From: Thiospirillum jenense
GTDB lineage: Bacteria > Pseudomonadota > Gammaproteobacteria > Chromatiales > Chromatiaceae
Length of the DNA stretch: 63,784 nucleotides
Direction: 5' to 3'
Assembly: GCF_014145225.1 (NCBI RefSeq)
Contig: NZ_JABVCQ010000019.1
Location: forward strand, 1-63,784
The stretch's first letter is position 1. The number at the start of each line of letters is the position of its first letter. The position numbers and the translations under genes were made by a program. Under the pieces are notes generated by a model that was not told the DNA's origin, did not search any database, and was given only the letters and a program-made list of their open reading frames with translations. Below are positions 17,593-27,840 of the stretch, in pieces.

Positions 17593-18264
17593 ATGGCAAC
17601 CTACTCGCCTTCATTATCGAAAAACGTCCCCAGTCCTATTGCGGCGAATCGCGTATTGAAAAATACTTATCTATTGCTGTCAGCCACGCTCGGTTTTAGT
17701 GCTGTGACGGCGATGATTTCAATAGCATTAAATATGCCACCAATGGCGTATCTTGGCAGCGTCATTATTGCAATGCTGCTGGGGATTTTTGTATTACCAC
17801 GCACCGCGCAATCCGCCAGCGGCGTCGGGGTGCTGTTTTTAATTACCGGGTTACTCGGCTTCGGTCTCGGGTCAATTCTAACTCAATACCTCGCGTTACC
17901 GAATGGCGGCGGCATCATTGCTACTGCATTTGGCGGCACAGCGGCGATTTTTTTAGGTTTATCCGCCTATGCCCTGAGCAGCAAACGTGACTTCAGCTTT
18001 TTAGGCGGGTTTATATTCGCCGGCATGATGGTCGTGATGATTGCCGCCATTGCCAATATCTTCTTGCACATTCCCGCGTTATCACTCGCCATTTCGGGCG
18101 TGATGATTCTGTTAATGAGCGGCTTTATTCTGTTTGACACCAGCCGCATTAAGAGTGGTGAAGAGACCAATTACATCATGGCCACCTACAGCATTTATTT
18201 GTCCATTTTCAATCTGTTTATTGCGCTATTGCAGATTTTGGGCATTATGAGTGCGGATGATTAA
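17593..18264 (+). CDS. Bax inhibitor-1/YccA-family membrane protein
   Basis: A 223-residue integral membrane protein with about seven hydrophobic helices and the BI-1 family C-terminal region (LFDTSRIKSGEETNYI, then LSIFNLFIALLQILG). E. coli relatives are YccA, which modulates the FtsH protease, and YbhL. Members can act as pH-dependent calcium channels. Length is typical. It is a single gene bounded by tRNA-Ser and a strong terminator at 18362. Confidence 0.92.
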   Translation: MATYSPSLSKNVPSPIAANRVLKNTYLLLSATLGFSAVTAMISIALNMPPMAYLGSVIIAMLLGIFVLPRTAQSASGVGVLFLITGLLGFGLGSILTQYLALPNGGGIIATAFGGTAAIFLGLSAYALSSKRDFSFLGGFIFAGMMVVMIAAIANIFLHIPALSLAISGVMILLMSGFILFDTSRIKSGEETNYIMATYSIYLSIFNLFIALLQILGIMSADD

Positions 18265-18573
18265 TTGACATCGCTGGTAATAAAACAAGCGCCCGTGTGA
18301 TTTGTCAATAATGCGATTGAATGACACGGCGCGACTGATTTAACGCTGTTCTGAGTCAACAAACCCGAGACAACTCGGGTTTTTTTATCGTACTCAAGAA
18401 TTGTGTAAGATTTATGGTGCGTTTAACCCACGTTATTTAACGCTTCTGTCACGCATCTGTCAGCCACGCGCCCGCCACCGGTCACACACCTCAGCGGTCA
18501 ACCCAGCGCATAATGCACCTTAACCCGTGACCAACCACACCCACGTTGCCACCACAATCCGCGCTATTGCCTC
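18265..18573. other. Intergenic region between BI-1 gene and lolC/E
   Basis: It holds the terminator at 18362-18386 and then about 190 bp leading to lolC/E that should contain its promoter. I see no clear -35/-10 pair, RNA structure or ORF in it. Confidence 0.5.
18362..18386 (+). terminator. Rho-independent terminator after the BI-1 gene
   Basis: Perfect 8-bp stem AACCCGAG / CTCGGGTT with an ACAA loop followed by seven T residues. It is about 100 bp past the BI-1 stop. Confidence 0.92.
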
Positions 18574-19824
18574 ATGTTTCATCCTGTTGCCCTATTTATC
18601 GGCTTGCGCTACACCCGCGCCAAACGCCGCAATCATTTCATTTCATTTATTTCACTGATTTCGATGCTCGGCATCATGCTCGGCATCGTGGCACTGATTG
18701 TCGTATTGTCGGTGATGAATGGCTTTCACAAGGAAATTCAAGAACGCATTCTGGGCATGGCCTCCCACGCCGCGCTGAGTGCGCCCGACGGCGGGGGCTT
18801 AACCGACTGGGGCGATCTGCTCAACCAGGTGCGCAGTCAACCGCACGTCATCGGCGCGGCGCCCTTTGTCGAAATTGAGGCGATGTTGATGAACGGCGGG
18901 CGGACACATGCGGCGCTGCTGCGCGGGATTTTGCCGAGTGAAGAACAACAAGTCTCTGATTTACAGACTAAAATTACCAGCGGCGATATTGGGGCGCTCA
19001 CCGCCGGCGAGTTCAACATCATCCTCGGTGCCGAACTGGCCGCCGGGCTAGGCGTCGGCGTCGGTAGTCAAGTGATGGTGGTCACGCCGCAGGTCAACGC
19101 CACCCCGGCCGGGGTGATGCCACGCTTAAAAGCCTTCACCGTGGTGGGTATTTTCCAAGTTGGCATGGCCGAATACGACAGCGGCACTGGCGTGATGCAC
19201 CTCAGCGATGCGGCGCGGTTGATGCGCTTGGGTGAGGCGGTGGGCGGCATCCGCTTGAAACTCGACCAATTATTTGACGCGCCAATCCTAGTGCGCGAAG
19301 TAGCCGCCAACCTCGGTGGCAGTTACCGCGTCACCGATTGGACGCAAACCCACAGCAATTTTTTTGCCGCGCTGCGCACCGAAAAACGCATGATGTCCGT
19401 AATTTTATTTCTGATTGTTGCCGTCGCCGCCTTCAACATTGTTTCAACGTTGGTGATGGTGGTGACGGACAAGCGCGCCGACATCGCCGTGTTGCGCACC
19501 TTGGGCGCATCGCCGGGCAGCATCATGGCTATTTTCATGGTGCAAGGCACGATGATTGGGCTGGTCGGCACGGTGCTGGGCTGCATCTGCGGCGTGATTC
19601 TGGGCTGGAACGTCGAATCTTTTGTCGCCAATATCGAGCAGGCGTTTGATGTCCACTTCCTCGACCCGAGCATTTATTACATCAGCAGTTTGCCATCTGA
19701 CGTGCGCATGAGTGACGTGCTGACCATCGCCTTCAGCGCCTTTGGCATTTCGCTACTGGCAACTTTATACCCCGCCTGGCGAGCGGCGCGCACCGATCCG
19801 GCGGAGGCGTTGCGCTATGAGTAA
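18574..19824 (+). CDS. lolC: Lipoprotein-releasing ABC transporter permease (LolC/LolE family)
   Basis: A 416-residue permease with the LolC/E N-terminal signature (about 8-52, including [20 protein letters not shown]), one membrane helix, a periplasmic domain, and three C-terminal helices of the FtsX family. It extracts mature lipoproteins from the inner membrane and hands them to LolA. It overlaps lolD by 8 bp. Only one permease gene is present, and the next gene after lolD is unrelated and on the other strand, so the complex may use a homodimer (LolF-type) or a second permease gene elsewhere. C versus E cannot be told from sequence alone. Confidence 0.92.
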   Translation: MFHPVALFIGLRYTRAKRRNHFISFISLISMLGIMLGIVALIVVLSVMNGFHKEIQERILGMASHAALSAPDGGGLTDWGDLLNQVRSQPHVIGAAPFVEIEAMLMNGGRTHAALLRGILPSEEQQVSDLQTKITSGDIGALTAGEFNIILGAELAAGLGVGVGSQVMVVTPQVNATPAGVMPRLKAFTVVGIFQVGMAEYDSGTGVMHLSDAARLMRLGEAVGGIRLKLDQLFDAPILVREVAANLGGSYRVTDWTQTHSNFFAALRTEKRMMSVILFLIVAVAAFNIVSTLVMVVTDKRADIAVLRTLGASPGSIMAIFMVQGTMIGLVGTVLGCICGVILGWNVESFVANIEQAFDVHFLDPSIYYISSLPSDVRMSDVLTIAFSAFGISLLATLYPAWRAARTDPAEALRYE

Positions 19825-20536
19825 TCCAAATCAACCCGAATCACCGATTGCGTTACCCGTGTTGGAAGCGCGGCAGTTGACCAAAACCTTTCGCCAGGGG
19901 CCGCAGGAGATCGAGGTGTTAAGCGGTGTGAATTTGCGCGTCGAACGGCGCCAGTTTTTCGCCATTATCGGTGCGTCCGGGTCGGGAAAAAGTACCCTGC
20001 TGCATTGCCTGGGCGGCTTGGATCAACCGACGGCGGGCGAAGTGCGCTGGACGGGGCAGGTCATCACCCAATTGTCTGAAACGCAACGCGGGCGGCTGCG
20101 CAATCGGCGGTTGGGATTTATTTACCAATTTCACCACCTGCTGCCGGAATTCAGCGCGTTGGAAAATGTCGCCATGCCGCTGTTGATTGGGGGGATGCCG
20201 ACCGCCACGGCGCGTGAACATGCCAAGCAGATGTTGGTGTACGTTGGTTTGCAGCAACGCCTGACGCATAAACCGTCAGAATTGTCGGGCGGTGAACGGC
20301 AGCGCGTGGCGATTGCGCGGGCGTTAGTGACCAGCCCCGATTGCGTGTTAGCCGATGAACCGACCGGTAATTTGGATCGTCACACCGCCGCGAGTGTGTA
20401 CGGTTTGATGTTGGATTTGAATCGCGCCGTCGGGATTAGTTTTGTGATTGTCACCCATGATCCTGATTTAGCCGCCAAAGCCGATCAGGTGTGGCGCTTA
20501 GATGAGGGGGTATTGACGCCGCTCGCGCCGGAATAA
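19817..20536 (+). CDS. lolD: Lipoprotein-releasing ABC transporter ATPase LolD
   Basis: A 239-residue ATPase beginning at the ATG that overlaps the end of the permease gene; a longer frame from 19742 lies inside that gene and is not needed. Walker [10 protein letters not shown], signature LSGGERQR, Walker B CVLADEPT and the switch His (IVTHDP) are all present. The family mark near Q-loop [18 protein letters not shown] is typical of LolD. It powers lipoprotein release from the inner membrane. Confidence 0.95.
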   Translation: MSNPNQPESPIALPVLEARQLTKTFRQGPQEIEVLSGVNLRVERRQFFAIIGASGSGKSTLLHCLGGLDQPTAGEVRWTGQVITQLSETQRGRLRNRRLGFIYQFHHLLPEFSALENVAMPLLIGGMPTATAREHAKQMLVYVGLQQRLTHKPSELSGGERQRVAIARALVTSPDCVLADEPTGNLDRHTAASVYGLMLDLNRAVGISFVIVTHDPDLAAKADQVWRLDEGVLTPLAPE

Positions 20537-20587
20537 CAAATAAAACAGCGCATGAACAAGTGGGCGGTTTAATAGCACAGCGGTTAT

Positions 20588-21994
20588 TTAAACTGTATTC
20601 AACGTACTCAAACGAATGCAATTACGCCCACTTGATTTTGCGTCATACAGCGCCGCGTCTAGGCGTTTAAACCACGCGATCAGCGGTTCATTTAATTGAC
20701 GTTCTGCCACGCCAAAACTCGCCGTCACTACTCCAACCGTTGGAAATGGTTGGGCAATTAACTTCAAGCGCATTCGTTCCGCAATGTTCATTGCCGCATC
20801 CGCATCACATTGGGGCAATAGTGCGATGAACTCTTCACCGCCCCACCGCGCCAATCGTTCGGTATTGGGTAAAGCAGTTTTTAAGCGGCGGCATAGTTCA
20901 ATTAACACCTGATCGCCGGTGTAATGTCCATAGCGGTCGTTAATGGTTTTAAAAAAATCCACGTCTAATAAAATGAGTGATAATGGCTCGTGATGCTGTT
21001 CGGTATGCGCCATCTGCAAGGTAATTTCTTCTTCAAAATACCACCGATTACTCACCCGCGTGAGTGGATCGGTGCTGGCAAAACGAATTAACTCTGCATT
21101 GATGGTGTTTAACTCTGCGTAGGCGCGCTGCAATTGCATTTCTTGCTGTTTGCGGTCGGTAATATCAATCAATGAAGTTAATAATAAATCATCAATGATA
21201 ACCATACTCGCCATGACCGTCGCTACTCGCCCATTTTGACAACGCATCGCAAATTCTTTTTGCACGGCATGTCCCGGTTGGCGGCGGAGCTGTTCCAATA
21301 GCGCCGTAAATGATTGCATGTACGCGGTGTTTTCGGTTGAGACGCAATCCATTAAATGAAACCACTGTTCTAGCGTGGGTAATTCCTGTTGCGTATATCC
21401 AAAAGCATTTACAAAACATGGGTTTAAATACAGTGTGCGTAATGTATTATCTAATGAACAACACAATAGCGCGGTTGGAATGCCATCCAAAATACGCCGC
21501 AATAATGACTGCTGTGCGAATAATCGCTGACGGTGGTTTTCTTCCAGCAATTGCAACTCATATTCAATGAGATCGCGCATTTTAATCATCAGCGATTCAA
21601 TGTCTGCTGAGTAATGATTTTCTTTATCATCTAATACACAAATCGTTCCCAGCGGTTGACCATTCGGCAGGCGAATGGGAAACCCTAAATAAGACGGCAG
21701 GCCAAATTTCAAATCTGGATTATTGCACCACTGCGCGGATTGCAACGCATTGGGCACCAGCAGTTTGGTTTGGGTTTTAATTACCGTTTCGCAATATAAC
21801 CCAGAATCAATCCAATGTTCCGCATCGCCGACTGAATAGGGATTATTCGCCGTGTTACTGGCAATTAACACTTCAATTACATCATCAACCACGCGCATGA
21901 TTAAACCGACTCGTACATTGGCAAGTCGCGTCACCAGGTCAATAATGTCTTGCCATTTGTAAATGGTGGAATCGGGAATATCGGTAAATTTCAT
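20588..21994 (-). CDS. Diguanylate cyclase with GAF and PAS domains
   Basis: A 468-residue soluble protein. An N-terminal GAF-like domain (about 1-150, containing GLYCETVIKTQTKLLVPNA) precedes a PAS domain (about 165-285) and a GGDEF domain (about 300-462) with the metal-binding LLDVDFF and active-site GGEEF (385-389). It should convert two GTP into cyclic di-GMP. The RxxD inhibitory site normally just before the active site is absent (LPNT at that place), so product inhibition through that site is not expected. No EAL domain is present. It is convergent with lolD. Confidence 0.93.
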   Translation of the reverse strand: MKFTDIPDSTIYKWQDIIDLVTRLANVRVGLIMRVVDDVIEVLIASNTANNPYSVGDAEHWIDSGLYCETVIKTQTKLLVPNALQSAQWCNNPDLKFGLPSYLGFPIRLPNGQPLGTICVLDDKENHYSADIESLMIKMRDLIEYELQLLEENHRQRLFAQQSLLRRILDGIPTALLCCSLDNTLRTLYLNPCFVNAFGYTQQELPTLEQWFHLMDCVSTENTAYMQSFTALLEQLRRQPGHAVQKEFAMRCQNGRVATVMASMVIIDDLLLTSLIDITDRKQQEMQLQRAYAELNTINAELIRFASTDPLTRVSNRWYFEEEITLQMAHTEQHHEPLSLILLDVDFFKTINDRYGHYTGDQVLIELCRRLKTALPNTERLARWGGEEFIALLPQCDADAAMNIAERMRLKLIAQPFPTVGVVTASFGVAERQLNEPLIAWFKRLDAALYDAKSSGRNCIRLSTLNTV

Positions 21995-22117
21995 GGCAAC
22001 AAATTAAAGTCGGTTGGGTGTTGATGTCATTGGAATGTGGTCGTTGTTTGCGGCACTTGTGAAAGCGCATGATTTGTTTGTGGATACACGGCATTGATTA
22101 AAACAACTGAAAAACTG

Positions 22118-22540
22118 TTATGGCCACGCCAAAATCATCACACCAATTAAAATAAAGGTCGCACCAATGGCTAGTTTTAATGTCAAGGTTTCACCAAGAA
22201 AAATCACCGCCAATAGAATCGCAAACGCGACGCTCAATTTGTCAATCGGTGCAACCAGCGACGCGGGCGCTAATTGCAACGCCCGATAATAAAAGAGCCA
22301 TGAAAACCCGGTGGCAATGCCGGAGAGAATTAAAAAGGTAATTGGGCGCGTTCCCAATCCTTGAGTGGGCAATTGCCATTCGCCGCGCAGGGTGACAATC
22401 GCCGCCGTTAATATAAAAATCACGACGGTGCGAATGAGTGTCGCAAGATTTGAATTCAAACCTTCGACACCCAATTTGCCAAAAATGGCGGTCAGCCCAG
22501 CAAAGAATGCCGAACTCAGCGCGAAAAATTGCCAAGACAT
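22118..22540 (-). CDS. Half-size EamA-family transporter
   Basis: A 140-residue protein with five hydrophobic segments, corresponding to a single EamA repeat (LDKLSVAFAILLAVIFLGE is the conserved loop and helix). Most family members have two such repeats; single-repeat members act as dimers, as do small multidrug-resistance proteins. Substrate unknown. It lies 43 bp downstream of an ArsR-type regulator on the same strand, so co-transcription is likely. Confidence 0.85.
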   Translation of the reverse strand: MSWQFFALSSAFFAGLTAIFGKLGVEGLNSNLATLIRTVVIFILTAAIVTLRGEWQLPTQGLGTRPITFLILSGIATGFSWLFYYRALQLAPASLVAPIDKLSVAFAILLAVIFLGETLTLKLAIGATFILIGVMILAWP

Positions 22541-22583
22541 AATAGATAAAATCGAATTAACGGGGCAGATTAATGAGCGGGGT

Positions 22584-22949
22584 TTAATGCCGATGACAAA
22601 AGACTTCGCGCATCATGCCGACCAATTGTAAAGTACGCGAATCACTCACCCGATAATAGACGCGATTGGCATCTTTGCGGGCGGCTAAAATTCCTTTATC
22701 GCGCAAAATTGCCAAATGTTGCGAAATATTACTTTGCGAAGTGCCGACCTGCTCGACAATCTCTTGCACACTGATTTCATCACTGCCCAGCACACATAAA
22801 ATCTTTAATCGCAACGGGTGCGACATGGCTTTCAGTGACCGCGAGGCGCGATCAATATCCGCATCATTCGCAAATAATTCGGTTTCCGGCGCCTCACCTG
22901 TGGCCGTATTAGCCGGCGGCGGTGTTGTACAATACCATGTTGTTGTCAT
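22584..22949 (-). CDS. ArsR-family repressor with SqrR/BigR-like cysteine pair
   Basis: A 121-residue winged-helix regulator. The recognition region is about 57-82 (SVQEIVEQVG, SQSNISQHLAILRDKG) and the wing RKDANRVYYRV. Cys52 (KILCVLG) and Cys118 (VFCHRH) are 66 residues apart, the same spacing as the redox pair in SqrR and BigR, which form a polysulfide bridge in response to sulfide-derived persulfides. Classical metal sites such as ELCVC are not present. It is divergent from envC with an 88-bp AT-rich spacer and upstream of an EamA gene. Sensing of reactive sulfur species is an inference from the spacing. Confidence 0.85.
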   Translation of the reverse strand: MTTTWYCTTPPPANTATGEAPETELFANDADIDRASRSLKAMSHPLRLKILCVLGSDEISVQEIVEQVGTSQSNISQHLAILRDKGILAARKDANRVYYRVSDSRTLQLVGMMREVFCHRH

Positions 22950-23037
22950 AGACCTGAACTTCTTTAATGAAAACGTGATTCACTATTTGATAATAAACAA
23001 TTTTACTCAATTGGCAAATCACCTATTGTAATTAGTT

Positions 23038-24216
23038 ATGTCTTATCATTTCTGCATCTGCGCCGGCGCCAGCATTGCGTTTGCCGTGATTTGCGCGGTC
23101 GCCACCGCCGCTCCCACACCCGCCACCGACCTTTTGACCACGCAAACGCAGCAGCTCGATGCGGTTGCGCAGCAAGTGGATGTTTTACAACAAACATTGC
23201 ACGCTCAGGCGCAGCGCCGCGATCAGTTATACCGTGATTTGGAACAAAACGAGCGTGATATTGCTGACCTGACTCGCGCCGGGCGGGATTTTGCACACCT
23301 GTTGGCCGAGCAGCAGCAGGTGATGGACAAGTTGCAACAACGGCGGCAGGTGGCGCATTCACACCTGCGGCAGATGCAGGCGACATTGGCTGATTTGGTG
23401 CGAACGGCGTATTTGATGGGGCGCGGTGATCGCCTGCGGCTGGTGTTAAATCAGGAAGATTTGGGCCGTACTGGGCGATTATTTGGCTATTATCAGTGCG
23501 TTAGCCGCGAGCGTAGCCAGCAGGTGGCGCGGGTGCAGCAGCAGACGGCGGCGCTTGACCAGTTGCAGCGGACGGTGGCGGATGAAACGGATCGGCTGGC
23601 GTATTTAGCGCAGCGTCAGGAGGAGACGCGCCAGCGGTTGACGGCGGCGCAGCGTACCCAAACGGCGGTGGTGCAGCAGTTGCAAAAAATGATTCGTGAC
23701 GGCGAGGGGCGGGTTGCCAATTTAACCAATAATATCAATCAGTTCCGCGAAAAAATTGCCGCGCTGCGCCGGCATGGTGAGATTCGCGCCGAGGTCGAGT
23801 TGCAGCCGGACGCGATCAGCGCTCGTCAAGGGCAGCTCAACTGGCCGGTCACCAACCCGCGGTTGCTGAGTCGATTTCGCGCCGGACGAGCGATGGATTT
23901 GCACAGCGACGGGGTATTAATTGCCGCGCCGCCGGGCAGTGAAGTTCACGCGGTTCACGCCGGGCAAGTGGTGTTTGCTGACTGGTTACGCGGTTTTGGG
24001 TTGCTGATGGTGCTGGATCACGGCGATAGCTATTTGACGCTGTACGGTCACAATCAAACGCTGTTGAAAGAGCAGGGCGAATGGGTGGCGGCGGGTGATG
24101 TGATTGCGCTGGTCGGTGACAGCGGTGGGCATACCGACAACGGCTTGTATTTTGCCATTCGCCAGCACGGCGAAGCCATCAACCCGCAACGCTGGTGCGT
24201 GGCAATTAACAAATGA
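23038..24216 (+). CDS. envC: Murein hydrolase activator EnvC
   Basis: A 392-residue secreted protein: signal peptide (about 1-26), a long coiled-coil region (about 35-250) and a C-terminal LytM/M23-type domain (about 285-390). The domain lacks the full set of zinc ligands of active M23 peptidases (only DHG and YGHN remnants), as in EnvC, which activates amidases AmiA/B at the division site instead of cutting itself. Its stop overlaps the ctpA start (ATGA), a conserved pairing in proteobacteria. Confidence 0.93.
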   Translation: MSYHFCICAGASIAFAVICAVATAAPTPATDLLTTQTQQLDAVAQQVDVLQQTLHAQAQRRDQLYRDLEQNERDIADLTRAGRDFAHLLAEQQQVMDKLQQRRQVAHSHLRQMQATLADLVRTAYLMGRGDRLRLVLNQEDLGRTGRLFGYYQCVSRERSQQVARVQQQTAALDQLQRTVADETDRLAYLAQRQEETRQRLTAAQRTQTAVVQQLQKMIRDGEGRVANLTNNINQFREKIAALRRHGEIRAEVELQPDAISARQGQLNWPVTNPRLLSRFRAGRAMDLHSDGVLIAAPPGSEVHAVHAGQVVFADWLRGFGLLMVLDHGDSYLTLYGHNQTLLKEQGEWVAAGDVIALVGDSGGHTDNGLYFAIRQHGEAINPQRWCVAINK

Positions 24217-25823
24217 GTGACGAGCGCGGTATGCTAATGGCTTCACCACCTCGCACCATGACCATTGATACCATGTTAAATCGCACGTTATTTGCTCGCC
24301 GCCTGTCTGCTGCGTTACCCGCCGCCGCCGTGATTCTGCCGCTGGCGCTCTTGTCACCACCACTCGCGGCCGAGCCGCCGTTGAAATCATTGCCGCCATC
24401 GCCGGCGGTGCAACCGTCACCGCACTTGCAATTGCCCGCGGCCGCCCCAGCCGATCACGCGCCGCCCGCGGCCAAGTCAGATGACAAAAATACTTTACCG
24501 TTACAGGACTTGCGCACCTTTGCCGAGGTGTTCGGGCGGATCAAAAGCGATTACGTTGAATCTGTCACCGATCAAGAATTACTCGCCAGCGCGATTCGCG
24601 GCATGTTGGCCGGACTTGACCCGCACTCGGCGTATTTGGATGCCGACGACTACACCGATCTTAAGGTCGGCACCAGCGGCGAATTCGGCGGGCTGGGCAT
24701 CGAGGTCGGGTTGGAAGACGGCATGGTCAAGGTCATCGCGCCGATTGATGACACCCCCGCCCAACGCGCCGGCGTCCAGTCCGGTGATTTGATCGTGCGG
24801 GTTGATGACAAGCCGGTCAAGGGGTTGAGCATCAACGACGCGGTGAAATTGATGCGCGGCACGCCCGGCACCAGCGTTGAATTAACCCTGCTGCGCTCGG
24901 GCGTCGAGCAGCCGATCCAGGTGCGGCTGACGCGGGCGGTGATTCACGTCGCCAGTGTGAAAACGCGGCTGCTGGAGCCGGGGTATTTGTATGTGCGCAT
25001 TTCCAATTTCCAATCGCGCACCACCGCTGATTTGCGCGAGGCGTTGGATAAGGCGGTCGCAGAAAATCACGGCGGCCTGCGCGGGTTGGTGCTGGATTTG
25101 CGCAACAATCCCGGTGGCGTACTCGACGGCGCGGTCGGCGTGGCGGATTTGTTTTTGACCAGCGGGTTGATTGTTTATACGCAAGGGCGCGACGACGATG
25201 ATCGGTTGGAATTCAAAGCCGGCCCGGATGATTTACTCGCCGGTGCGCCGCTGGTGGTGCTGGTCAACGGCGGCAGCGCGTCAGCGTCAGAAATCGTCGC
25301 CGGGGCGCTGCAAGATCAACACCGCGCCATCGTGATGGGGACGGCGACGTTCGGCAAGGGATCGGTGCAAACCATTGTGCCAATTGACAAAACCCGTGCG
25401 CTGAAACTCACCACCGCCCGCTATTACACGCCGTCGGGGCGCTCAATTCAGGCACACGGCATCGTGCCGGATATTCAATTGGAACGCGGCAATTTGCAAT
25501 TAACCGGCGAGGCGGGCGTGGCGCCGCTGAAAGAAGCCAATTTGATGCACCACCTGGATGAGCAACTGCCGGCAGCGCCCGCGGCGGATAAAAACGCGCC
25601 GCCCGCTGCGCCAGTCAAATCGGCACCGCCGGCCTCGGATCAATCGCCAAATTCGCCCGTTGACCAGCCGGCGGTTGACAAAAAACCTGATGATAAACAA
25701 CCGCTTGCCGCTGAAGATTATCAACTCGCGCAGGCGCTGAACGTGTTGAAAGCATTAGCCATTGCCCGCACCGCCGCCGCGCCGCCCGCACCTCAGACGC
25801 CGCCCGCCGCCGCCGCGCCCTAG
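24213..25823 (+). CDS. ctpA: C-terminal processing serine peptidase (S41)
   Basis: A 536-residue periplasmic protease. Signal peptide (about residues 22-53), S41 N-terminal helices, PDZ domain (about 150-235), and catalytic domain with the nucleophile in GSASASE (about 354-360) and Lys382 in FGKGSVQ. Residues from about 445 on form a Pro/Ala/Lys-rich tail unlikely to be folded. The first ATG overlaps envC; ATGs at 24258 and 24273 are alternatives that would give a shorter signal peptide. Members trim or degrade periplasmic proteins, often hydrolases working with EnvC-type partners. Confidence 0.93.
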   Translation: MSDERGMLMASPPRTMTIDTMLNRTLFARRLSAALPAAAVILPLALLSPPLAAEPPLKSLPPSPAVQPSPHLQLPAAAPADHAPPAAKSDDKNTLPLQDLRTFAEVFGRIKSDYVESVTDQELLASAIRGMLAGLDPHSAYLDADDYTDLKVGTSGEFGGLGIEVGLEDGMVKVIAPIDDTPAQRAGVQSGDLIVRVDDKPVKGLSINDAVKLMRGTPGTSVELTLLRSGVEQPIQVRLTRAVIHVASVKTRLLEPGYLYVRISNFQSRTTADLREALDKAVAENHGGLRGLVLDLRNNPGGVLDGAVGVADLFLTSGLIVYTQGRDDDDRLEFKAGPDDLLAGAPLVVLVNGGSASASEIVAGALQDQHRAIVMGTATFGKGSVQTIVPIDKTRALKLTTARYYTPSGRSIQAHGIVPDIQLERGNLQLTGEAGVAPLKEANLMHHLDEQLPAAPAADKNAPPAAPVKSAPPASDQSPNSPVDQPAVDKKPDDKQPLAAEDYQLAQALNVLKALAIARTAAAPPAPQTPPAAAAP

Positions 25824-25932
25824 CCGATCAAGCCGCGTTTTCTGTTACCATGCGCGGCCTAACTGCGTTTTCAAATGACGCTGGCGCGGTCGCCCGCTAT
25901 TCACCCGCCGCGCCACCTACCGTTGGTGTTTA

Positions 25933-27741
25933 ATGACAATTGAGCTGAAATACATCCGCAACTTTTCTATTATTGCGCATATAGATCATGGCAAATCCAC
26001 CATTGCCGATCGGTTTATTCAACATTGCGGCGCATTAACAGCGCGGGAAATGTCGGAGCAAGTATTAGATTCAATGGATTTGGAACGCGAGCGCGGCATT
26101 ACGATTAAAGCGCAGAGCGTCACATTGGATTACATCGCCCGCGATGGCCAACGCTATGAACTCAATTTTATTGACACCCCCGGGCATGTGGATTTTTCTT
26201 ATGAAGTCTCACGTTCATTAGCCGCCTGTGAGGGCGCGTTATTAGTGGTGGATGCCGCGCAAGGCGTTGAAGCGCAGAGCGTGGCCAATTGTTACACGGC
26301 AATTGAATTGGGATTGGAAGTGCTGCCGGTCTTAAATAAAATTGATTTACCGTCGGCTGAACCCGAGCGCGTGTTGCGGGAAATCGAAGAGATCATTGGC
26401 ATTGAAACCGATAATGCACTGCGCGTTAGTGCGAAAACCGGCGATGGCATTCCTGAATTATTAGAAATGCTGGTGGCGAAAATCCCGCCGCCGAATGGCG
26501 ATCCCAATGCACCTTTGCAAGCGTTAATTGTGGATTCGTGGTTTGATTCGTATGTCGGCGTTGTTTCATTAGTGCGCGTTATGAATGGCCGCATTAATAA
26601 ACGCGATAAGATTCAAGTCATGTCCACCGGCCGTAATTATCTTGCCGATGTGTTGGGGGTATTCACGCCGAAAAAGACTGAGCGAAATGAACTGACCGCC
26701 GGTGAAGTCGGGTTTTTAATTGCCGGGATTAAAGAAATTGACGGCGCACCCGTCGGCGACACCATTACCCGCGCTGATCGTCCGGCAATAGAACACTTGC
26801 CCGGCTTTCGCGCCATTCGCCCGCGTGTATTCGCCGGGTTATATCCAATTGACGCCGACGCCTATGAAGATTTACGCGATGCACTGCGCAAATTACGCTT
26901 AAATGATTCCGCCTTGTTTTATGAACCAGAAACCTCGCAAGCCCTCGGGTTTGGCTTTCGCTGCGGCTTTCTTGGTTTATTACACATGGAGATCATTCAA
27001 GAGCGGCTCGAACGCGAATATGATTTGGATTTAATTACCACCGCGCCAACCGTTGTTTATGAAGTGGAACAATCCAATGGCGAAGTGATTAAAGTTGATA
27101 ACCCGGCCAATTTACCCGAAACCAGCGGTATTCGTGAGATTCGAGAACCCATTATTGAAGCGCATATTTTAGTGCCGCAAGCGCAATTGGGCGGGGTGAT
27201 TGCGTTGTGTATTGATAAGCGCGGGGTGCAAAAACAAATCCAATTCGTTGGCGGTCAAGTGCAGGTCGCGTTTGAATTGCCATTGAATGAAGTGGTGCTG
27301 GATTTCTTTGATCGGTTGAAATCCGTCAGTCGCGGTTATGCGTCCTTTGAATATGAATTCAAACGCTTTCAACCCGCCGACTTGATTAAATTAGATGTGT
27401 TAATTAACGGCGACCGCGTGGACGCGCTATCGTTAATTGTGCATCGTGACAATGCGCAATTGCGCGGGCGGGAATTGACCGAACGTATGAAGGAGTTAAT
27501 TCCGCGTCAATTATTCGAGGTCGCCATTCAAGCCGCTATTGGCACTAAAGTCATTGCGCGCACGACGGTGAAAGCCTTGCGTAAAAATGTGACCGCAAAA
27601 TGCTATGGTGGCGATGTGACCCGCAAACGCAAGTTATTAGAAAAACAAAAAGCGGGCAAGCGGCGCATGAAACAGGTCGGCAAAATTGAAATCCCCCAAG
27701 AGGCATTTTTGGCGGTCTTGCAGACCGGAAAAGATAATTAG
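25933..27741 (+). CDS. lepA: Elongation factor 4 (LepA)
   Basis: A 602-residue translational GTPase. G1 AHIDHGKST, the G3 DTPGHVDF, G4 NKID and domains II-V plus the LepA-specific C-terminal domain (ending with [14 protein letters not shown]) are complete. LepA back-translocates or remodels stalled ribosomes and assists initiation-stage biogenesis. It starts the conserved lepA-lepB-DUF4845-rnc-era run. About 110 bp of non-coding sequence separates it from ctpA. Confidence 0.98.
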   Translation: MTIELKYIRNFSIIAHIDHGKSTIADRFIQHCGALTAREMSEQVLDSMDLERERGITIKAQSVTLDYIARDGQRYELNFIDTPGHVDFSYEVSRSLAACEGALLVVDAAQGVEAQSVANCYTAIELGLEVLPVLNKIDLPSAEPERVLREIEEIIGIETDNALRVSAKTGDGIPELLEMLVAKIPPPNGDPNAPLQALIVDSWFDSYVGVVSLVRVMNGRINKRDKIQVMSTGRNYLADVLGVFTPKKTERNELTAGEVGFLIAGIKEIDGAPVGDTITRADRPAIEHLPGFRAIRPRVFAGLYPIDADAYEDLRDALRKLRLNDSALFYEPETSQALGFGFRCGFLGLLHMEIIQERLEREYDLDLITTAPTVVYEVEQSNGEVIKVDNPANLPETSGIREIREPIIEAHILVPQAQLGGVIALCIDKRGVQKQIQFVGGQVQVAFELPLNEVVLDFFDRLKSVSRGYASFEYEFKRFQPADLIKLDVLINGDRVDALSLIVHRDNAQLRGRELTERMKELIPRQLFEVAIQAAIGTKVIARTTVKALRKNVTAKCYGGDVTRKRKLLEKQKAGKRRMKQVGKIEIPQEAFLAVLQTGKDN

Positions 27742-27840
27742 CTGGTGCGTTAAACATGCTCTGCGGTTGCAATAAACTGCCGTTGAGTGCCAAACGCTTT
27801 ATTCACAATCTAATAATTAACAACCGACTACATTGCACCC

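Noticed and set aside
23038-24216. Active M23 metallopeptidase
   Set aside because: The C-terminal LytM domain lacks the full zinc ligand set, so EnvC-type activator is the better call.
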